Shown in pieces: positions 7,349 to 11,218 of a stretch of 11,218 nt of DNA. The stretch's first letter is position 1; each line of letters begins with the position of its first letter. The stretch spans positions 1-11,218 of the forward strand of contig CAAEMG010000054.1 in the NCBI GenBank assembly GCA_900757025.1, read 5' to 3'. Made by a program: the position numbers and the translations under genes. This DNA comes from Clostridia bacterium. GTDB lineage: Bacteria > Bacillota > Clostridia > Lachnospirales > Anaerotignaceae. Below the pieces are notes generated by a model, which saw only the letters and a program-made list of their open reading frames with translations, had not been told where the DNA came from and made no database searches.

Positions 7349-7372
7349 AAGGCACAATTTTTCATGTGCCTT
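7349..7372 (-). terminator. Perfect 8-bp hairpin upstream of hemZ, possible terminator
   Basis: In the minus-strand reading, AAGGCACA (7365-7372) pairs perfectly with TGTGCCTT (7349-7356) around an 8-base loop, followed by TATTCT. The T-rich tail is short, so this is a weak terminator at best, presumably for the relA-dtd-MBL transcript. If hemZ is transcribed from a promoter upstream of the hairpin, it sits in the hemZ 5' leader and could attenuate it. Confidence 0.5.
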
Positions 7373-7401
7373 GGTAATAAAAATCAATATAAATAACAGT
7401 A

Positions 7402-7429
7402 AATTTAGATTTGGTGAAAATATTGTCAT
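7402..7429 (-). promoter_or_regulatory. Weak candidate promoter for hemZ
   Basis: On the minus strand ATGACA (7424-7429), a 16-bp spacer and TAAATT (7402-7407) make a moderate match to a sigma-A promoter, in the 219-bp gap upstream of hemZ. Nothing else in that gap looks coding. The call rests only on hexamer similarity in AT-rich DNA. Confidence 0.25.
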
Positions 7430-7542
7430 TAAAAGCAGTACTCCACGTTTTGCAATATTAAGCGAAGGGCAACTCTCAAAATGACAAGCATAGGAATAGG
7501 TTCAACAAATAAAAGTTTTCGTCAAACCACTCTCTGTATTTC

Positions 7543-8205
7543 TCAGTCCTGTACAAAAGGATTAAATTTCTTCTCAAACCTTATGCTCGTCTGCTTTCCG
7601 TGTCCCGGAAAAACAGCCGTTTCATCAGGCAGTGTGAATATTTTTTCTTTTAAAGCCGTTATAAGCCTTGTAAAGTTTTCCTCCGAAGGATAGCCTATTC
7701 CGTCTTTCATCGGAGGGTTTGGAAAATCAGTTCTGCCTACAGAAGCATAGAAAAGTGAATCTCCCGAAAACAAAACTCCCTGTTTTGCGTCATAATAGCA
7801 CACTCCTCCCTGTGTATGTCCGGGTGTGTGTATAACCTTCAGCTTACAGTTTCCAAACTCTATTTCGTCACCGTCTTCAAGCACAATATCCGGCTTAAAA
7901 CTTACACCGCCGTAAATTGACGCCGAAAGATTGGCTCTTTCATCTTCAAGAACAGGAATTTCCCATTTGTGTGCCGCAACAGGACAGCCCAAAAGCACTT
8001 TAAGGTCGGGAACGGCACCTATATGGTCGCCGTGTCCGTGGGTAAGAAGTATTGCATTTATTTTTGCTCCGCTTTGCTTAACAAGGTCATAAATCTGCTG
8101 TGCGTCGCTGCCCGGGTCAATAATTACGCCTTCATTTGCTTCCTCATCAAAATAAATATAAACATTCTGATCCATTGCCGCCACAACGTGTCTTAAAAGC
8201 TTCAT
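7543..8205 (-). CDS. MBL-fold metallo-hydrolase, glyoxalase II-like (YqgX/GloB-type)
   Basis: This 220-residue cytoplasmic hydrolase has a complete dinuclear metal site. The THGHGDH motif gives H56, H58, D60 and H61; HTPGHTQGG gives H130; FSGDSLF gives D149; and FPGHG gives H202. The arrangement and short length match the small glyoxalase II-like MBL proteins that in Clostridia often sit between dtd and hemZ. A thioester such as S-lactoylglutathione or a bacillithiol/other thiol conjugate is a typical substrate, but the exact one is not determined by sequence. I placed the start at the ATG at 8205. AAGGAGG lies eight bases upstream and overlaps the dtd stop region, whereas the in-frame TTG at 8211 is too close to that site. 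It follows dtd by 13 bp in the same operon. Confidence 0.92.
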   Translation of the reverse strand: MKLLRHVVAAMDQNVYIYFDEEANEGVIIDPGSDAQQIYDLVKQSGAKINAILLTHGHGDHIGAVPDLKVLLGCPVAAHKWEIPVLEDERANLSASIYGGVSFKPDIVLEDGDEIEFGNCKLKVIHTPGHTQGGVCYYDAKQGVLFSGDSLFYASVGRTDFPNPPMKDGIGYPSEENFTRLITALKEKIFTLPDETAVFPGHGKQTSIRFEKKFNPFVQD

Positions 8206-8218
8206 ATACAATTCCTCC

Positions 8219-8671
8219 TTAGAAATTTCTGTCGCTGTCCAAAAGTATTGTTATAGGGCCGTCATTTAAAAGCTCAACCTTCATGTCTGCCTGAAAAATT
8301 CCGCTTTTAACTTTTTTAAGTCCTGCCTGTTCTGCTTTTTCCACAAAACGTCGAAACATTTCCTCTGCCTGTGCTGGAGAAGCCGCATCGCTGTAGCCAG
8401 GGCGTCTGCCTCTTCTTGCATCGCCGTAAAGTGTAAAGTTTGGAACAATAAGAAGTTCTCCGTCAATATCCCTTAAAGATAAATTCATTTTATCGTTTTC
8501 GTCTTCAAATATTCTTAAATTGACGGTTTTATCCAGCATATAGTCCATTACTTTTTCATCATCTGTAGGTTCAAAACCCACAAGAGCCATAATTCCCTTG
8601 CCTATTTCGCCCACTATTTTTCCGTCAACATTTACGCTGGCGTATCCTGTACGCTGAATAACTGCTCTCAT
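8219..8671 (-). CDS. dtd: D-aminoacyl-tRNA deacylase (D-Tyr-tRNA deacylase)
   Basis: This 150-residue protein removes D-amino acids (and glycine mischarged on tRNA-Ala) from tRNA and acts as a homodimer. Its length and layout match the family: MRAVIQRTGYASVNVDGK (1-18), DKTVNLRIFEDENDKMNLSL (47-66), FTLYGDARRGRRPGY (79-93), and the Gly-cisPro chirality motif G138-P139 in LLNDGPIT. The usual catalytic signature Ser-Gln-x-x-Thr before LYGD is altered: residues 77-78 are Pro-Asn, while T80 is kept. The family's known mechanism relies mainly on main-chain contacts and the Gly-cisPro motif, so activity is still likely. The ATG at 8671 follows GGAGG, 17 bp after the relA stop, so it is the second gene of that operon. 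Confidence 0.95.
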   Translation of the reverse strand: MRAVIQRTGYASVNVDGKIVGEIGKGIMALVGFEPTDDEKVMDYMLDKTVNLRIFEDENDKMNLSLRDIDGELLIVPNFTLYGDARRGRRPGYSDAASPAQAEEMFRRFVEKAEQAGLKKVKSGIFQADMKVELLNDGPITILLDSDRNF

Positions 8672-8688
8672 AATTTTTCCTCCGTATT

Positions 8689-10914
8689 TTAGCCGCTTAC
8701 ACGTTCCACATCATCTACATCAGGTATATTGGTAAACTTAGCACATATTTTTTCAAGCTGTTCTGTGTTTTTAATTACCATAACAACATTAAATATGCTT
8801 GTTCCGTCTTTAAGTGTACGGCTGTTAAAGCTCTTTATAAGTATTCCTTCATCGGCAATAGCCTTTGAAATATCAAATATAAGTCCAACTCTGTCACTTG
8901 TTGTAATTTTAACCTCGGCAGTAAAGCTCATATCCTTCTTTACTGCGGCGTTGTCCCATTCTGCCTCCAAAAGTCTGTGACGTTCAATTTCCGTTAAATT
9001 AATTATATTTACACAGTCTGTACGATGAATTGAAACTCCTCTGCCTCGTGTAACAAAACCCACTATTTCATCGCCCGGAACAGGGTTACAGCAATGTGAA
9101 AATCTTACGGCAACATCGCCTACGCCTTTAACGATTACGCCGCTTCTGCTTTTGCTTTTAGGTGACTGTTTATGGGCAGCCGTTTCTTCCATTTTTTTGA
9201 TAATATCGTCAGCCGTCTGATTTTTCTTCTGCTCTTTATTATATTCTTCTATAAGCCTGTTTACTATCTGTCCTTCTTTTATACCGCCAAAACCAACACC
9301 GGCACATATTGCGTCCCAGCTTTTAAAAGCATATTTCTGAAAAAGTTTGTCTATCCATTCCGGTTTTAGAAGGTCATTAAGCACAAAGCCTTTCTTTTTT
9401 GCATCTGCCGTAAGAAGCTCTTTGCCTTTAATAATATTTTCTTCTTTAAGTTCTTTCTTAAACCACTGGTTAATTTTTGTTTTTGCCTGAGAACTTTTAA
9501 CAAGATTAATCCAGTCTCTTCCGGGGCCTTTTGAGTTCTGGCTTGTAAGAATTTCTATTCTGTCGCCGTTTTTAATTTTATAATCAAAAGTAACTATTTT
9601 TCCGTTTACTCTTGCCCCAACCATTTTGTTGCCTACGGCAGTATGAATCATATAGGCAAAGTCTATAGGCGTTGAACCTGCGGGAAGGCTTAAAACATCT
9701 CCCTGAGGCGTGAAGGCATAAACCTGGTCATCATATATGTTAAGGTCGGTTTTTATGGTATCCATAAATTCCTTGTTGTCGCTCATGCTTGTCTGCCAGT
9801 CAAGTATCTGTCGAAGCCATGAAAGTTTTTCCTGCTCGCTTGATGTTGTAAGGCCGCTTTTTCCCTCTTTGTATTTCCAGTGTGCCGCAATACCGTATTC
9901 GCTTGTGCGGTGCATTTCAAATGTTCGTATCTGTATTTCAAAAGGTTCTCCGCTTGGACCTATAAGAGTATTATGAAGCGACTGATACATATTAGGCTTT
10001 GGCATGGCTATATAATCTTTAAATCTTCCGGGCATAGGCTTATACATATCATGCACAATACCCAAAACCGCATAACAGTCTCTTACGGTATCTACAATAG
10101 CTCTTACTGCAAACAAATCATAAATCTGGTCAAAAGTTTTGTTCTGGTTTTTCATCTTTTTATAAATACTGAAAAGATGTTTGTTTCTGCCGTAAACCTT
10201 GCCCTCTATGCCTGCCTCTGCCATTTTTTCTTTAAGCTCGGCAACTATTGTGTTTACATAAGTAAGACATTCTTCTCTTTTAAGCTCGATTTTTGACACC
10301 AAATCTTTATATTCTTCGGGATAAAGATATTTAAAGCACAAATCCTCAAGCTCTACCTTTATTTTGGAAATACCAAGTCGGTTGGCAAGAGGAGCGTATA
10401 TGTCAAGTGTTTCCTGTGCTTTTTCCTGCTGTTTTGCCGCCGTCATATAGTTAAGCGTACGCATATTATGAAGTCTGTCGGCAAGTTTAATAAGTATTAC
10501 TCGTATGTCTTTGGCCATAGCCATAAACATTTTTCTGTAGTTTTCCGCCTGAATTTCTTCTTTGGATATTGAAACCGAATAAGAAAGTCGTCCCAGTTTT
10601 GTAACTCCGTCTACAAGAGCCGCAACCTCTTCGCCGAAAAGCCTTTCTATATCCGCATAGGTATAGGGAGTGTCCTCTATAGTGTCGTGCAGTATTCCCG
10701 CAACGATACTTTCCATATCAAGCTCCAAATCCGCAAGTATATATGCAACTTTAAGAGGATGAATAATATAAGGCTCACCCGATTTTCTAAGCTGGTTTTT
10801 GTGTGCCGAAACCGCAAGTGCAAAGGCATTATCCAGCATTTTAAAATCTTTTGTGGGGTGATATTTCATTATTCTGTCCACAAGTTCTTTATAAAGTTCA
10901 TTCTCTATTGCCAT
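8689..10914 (-). CDS. relA: Bifunctional (p)ppGpp synthetase/hydrolase, long RelA/SpoT homolog
   Basis: This cytoplasmic, ribosome-associated enzyme makes and degrades (p)ppGpp in the stringent response. Numbering is from the ATG at 10914 (741 residues). The hydrolase HD domain has H52, HD at 76-77 in GILHDTIEDT, and LADRLHNMR at 144-152. The synthetase domain has GRNKHLFSIYKKM (242-254) and RFKD (297-300), the RxKD signature of bifunctional enzymes rather than ExDD of RelA-only types. It also has PKPNMYQSLHNT (305-316) and EIQIRTFEMHRTSEYGIAAHW. A TGS domain (about 396-457), a zinc-finger/CC region (HCC around 607-609, H630, C634) and a C-terminal ACT domain (about 667-741) follow. An in-frame ATG at 10938 would add MASERDGF but has no ribosome binding site. 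The ATG at 10914 has a modest GAGAG and is preferred, not proven. It is the first gene of the relA-dtd-MBL operon. Confidence 0.96.
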   Translation of the reverse strand: MAIENELYKELVDRIMKYHPTKDFKMLDNAFALAVSAHKNQLRKSGEPYIIHPLKVAYILADLELDMESIVAGILHDTIEDTPYTYADIERLFGEEVAALVDGVTKLGRLSYSVSISKEEIQAENYRKMFMAMAKDIRVILIKLADRLHNMRTLNYMTAAKQQEKAQETLDIYAPLANRLGISKIKVELEDLCFKYLYPEEYKDLVSKIELKREECLTYVNTIVAELKEKMAEAGIEGKVYGRNKHLFSIYKKMKNQNKTFDQIYDLFAVRAIVDTVRDCYAVLGIVHDMYKPMPGRFKDYIAMPKPNMYQSLHNTLIGPSGEPFEIQIRTFEMHRTSEYGIAAHWKYKEGKSGLTTSSEQEKLSWLRQILDWQTSMSDNKEFMDTIKTDLNIYDDQVYAFTPQGDVLSLPAGSTPIDFAYMIHTAVGNKMVGARVNGKIVTFDYKIKNGDRIEILTSQNSKGPGRDWINLVKSSQAKTKINQWFKKELKEENIIKGKELLTADAKKKGFVLNDLLKPEWIDKLFQKYAFKSWDAICAGVGFGGIKEGQIVNRLIEEYNKEQKKNQTADDIIKKMEETAAHKQSPKSKSRSGVIVKGVGDVAVRFSHCCNPVPGDEIVGFVTRGRGVSIHRTDCVNIINLTEIERHRLLEAEWDNAAVKKDMSFTAEVKITTSDRVGLIFDISKAIADEGILIKSFNSRTLKDGTSIFNVVMVIKNTEQLEKICAKFTNIPDVDDVERVSG

Positions 10915-10970
10915 AAAACCATCTCTCTCTGACGCCATAAATAAGCTTAGTTTATTAGGGTATAAATTTT

Positions 10971-10999
10971 ATTATAATTCCCATGCAAAACATTTGCAA
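10971..10999 (-). promoter_or_regulatory. Promoter of the relA-dtd-MBL operon
   Basis: On the minus strand TTGCAA (10994-10999), a 17-bp spacer and a perfect TATAAT (10971-10976) form a good sigma-A-type promoter. The start site would be near 10964, giving a leader of about 50 nt to the preferred relA ATG. The -35 box overlaps a perfect dyad. Confidence 0.82.
10984..10998. promoter_or_regulatory. Perfect dyad over the relA -35 region, possible operator
   Basis: TGCAAA-ACA-TTTGCA is a perfect 6-bp inverted repeat with a 3-bp centre. It covers most of the -35 hexamer and the adjoining spacer of the relA promoter, a typical repressor position. I do not recognise it as a named operator. Confidence 0.4.
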
Positions 11000-11120
11000 C
11001 AACACCTTAATCAAATTTGTAAATTTTTTTCTAAAGAAGTGTATATATGTAAATAATTATACTCTTAATCTAAAAGCTATATTCCAAAGCCAAAATCTTA
11101 TAGCTGTTACTGTTACCTTC

Positions 11121-11149
11121 TTTAAAAGCCTTAAAATTTGTTATATAAT
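11121..11149 (+). promoter_or_regulatory. Candidate promoter for the rightmost plus-strand gene
   Basis: A perfect TATAAT (11144-11149) is preceded at 17 bp by TTTAAA (11121-11126), a 4/6 match to the -35 consensus. The start site would fall just before the AAGGAG ribosome binding site at 11158-11163, giving a very short leader. The promoter diverges from the relA promoter; the DNA between them holds no gene I can support. Confidence 0.55.
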
Positions 11150-11171
11150 TAATTTTTAAGGAGTGAACAAT

Positions 11172-11218
11172 ATGCAGCATCAACAAGCCCATACAAACTA
11201 TACCATGTTTTCCACTCA
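11172..11218 (+). CDS. Start of an unidentified plus-strand gene (partial)
   Basis: An ATG at 11172 lies eight bases after AAGGAG and downstream of a TATAAT box. The frame stays open for the 15 codons left in the window (MQHQQAHTNYTMFST). This is too little to identify the product. The ribosome binding site and promoter support a real start, divergent from the relA operon. Confidence 0.6.
   Translation, partial: MQHQQAHTNYTMFST

Noticed and set aside
7324..7365. An upstream start for hemZ at 7365
   Set aside because: The ATG sits in a hairpin loop with poor ribosome-binding context. The ATG at 7323 has a GAGG site at correct spacing and gives the expected HemZ N-terminus.
8206..8211. A TTG start for the MBL hydrolase at 8211
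   Set aside because: It is only two bases from the AAGGAGG site. The ATG at 8205 has the right spacing.
8219..8671. dtd as a decaying pseudogene because of the Ser-Gln to Pro-Asn change
   Set aside because: Full length, intact flanking motifs and intact Gly-cisPro motif, with good operon context, argue for a functional variant.
11041..11105. Small dyads in the relA/plus-gene intergenic DNA (such as AGCTAT at 11075-11080 with ATAGCT at 11100-11105)
   Set aside because: Six-base arms with a 19-base loop in AT-rich DNA are expected by chance and do not align with either promoter.
1..11218. CRISPR array, tRNA genes, insertion sequence, phage or toxin-antitoxin module
   Set aside because: I saw no regularly spaced repeats, transposase or integrase motifs, tRNA cloverleaf or paired small antitoxin/toxin genes on either strand.

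Overview
The window looks like part of a low-GC, anaerobic Firmicutes chromosome, most likely class Clostridia (Lachnospiraceae or a relative). The grounds are AT-rich intergenic DNA, strong AGGAGG-type ribosome binding sites, a T-box leader in front of hisS, oxygen-independent HemZ, and a relA-dtd-MBL hydrolase-hemZ-hisS gene order that I recognise as common in Clostridia. Nearly everything is on the minus strand, so the biological reading direction is from high to low coordinates.

Layout in transcription order. At about 10970-11000 a good promoter (TTGCAA, 17 bp, TATAAT) drives a tight three-gene stress and quality-control operon: bifunctional (p)ppGpp synthetase/hydrolase (relA), D-aminoacyl-tRNA deacylase (dtd) and a small MBL-fold hydrolase. 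A non-coding stretch of roughly 170-220 bp with a perfect 8-bp hairpin precedes hemZ (radical-SAM coproporphyrinogen oxidase family). Another strong promoter (TTGACA, 17 bp, TAAAAT; 5801-5829) then starts a complete T-box leader ending in an intrinsic terminator just before hisS. Seventy bases later comes the branched-chain aminotransferase gene ilvE, closed by its own terminator at 3039-3078. After about 190 bp of AT-rich DNA carrying a duplicated short dyad, a second unit begins: a membrane-anchored HlyD/MacA-type adaptor, a MacB/LolD-type ATPase and an FtsX/MacB-type permease cut off by the window edge. These three genes overlap one another. On the plus strand, one further gene begins at 11172 and leaves the window after 15 codons.

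The genes are mostly housekeeping: amino-acid supply and tRNA charging (ilvE, hisS), stringent response (relA), D-amino-acid proofreading (dtd), tetrapyrrole metabolism (hemZ) and an efflux or envelope-export pump. I see no CRISPR array, phage, insertion sequence or toxin-antitoxin system, and I did not find an obviously new multi-gene system.

The most interesting observation is that the T-box leader in front of hisS contains no histidine codon (CAC or CAU) in its stem I or linker. The expected specifier position reads UGU, or GUA one base later. Next come the replacement of the DTD Ser-Gln signature by Pro-Asn, and a perfect dyad overlapping the -35 box of the relA promoter.
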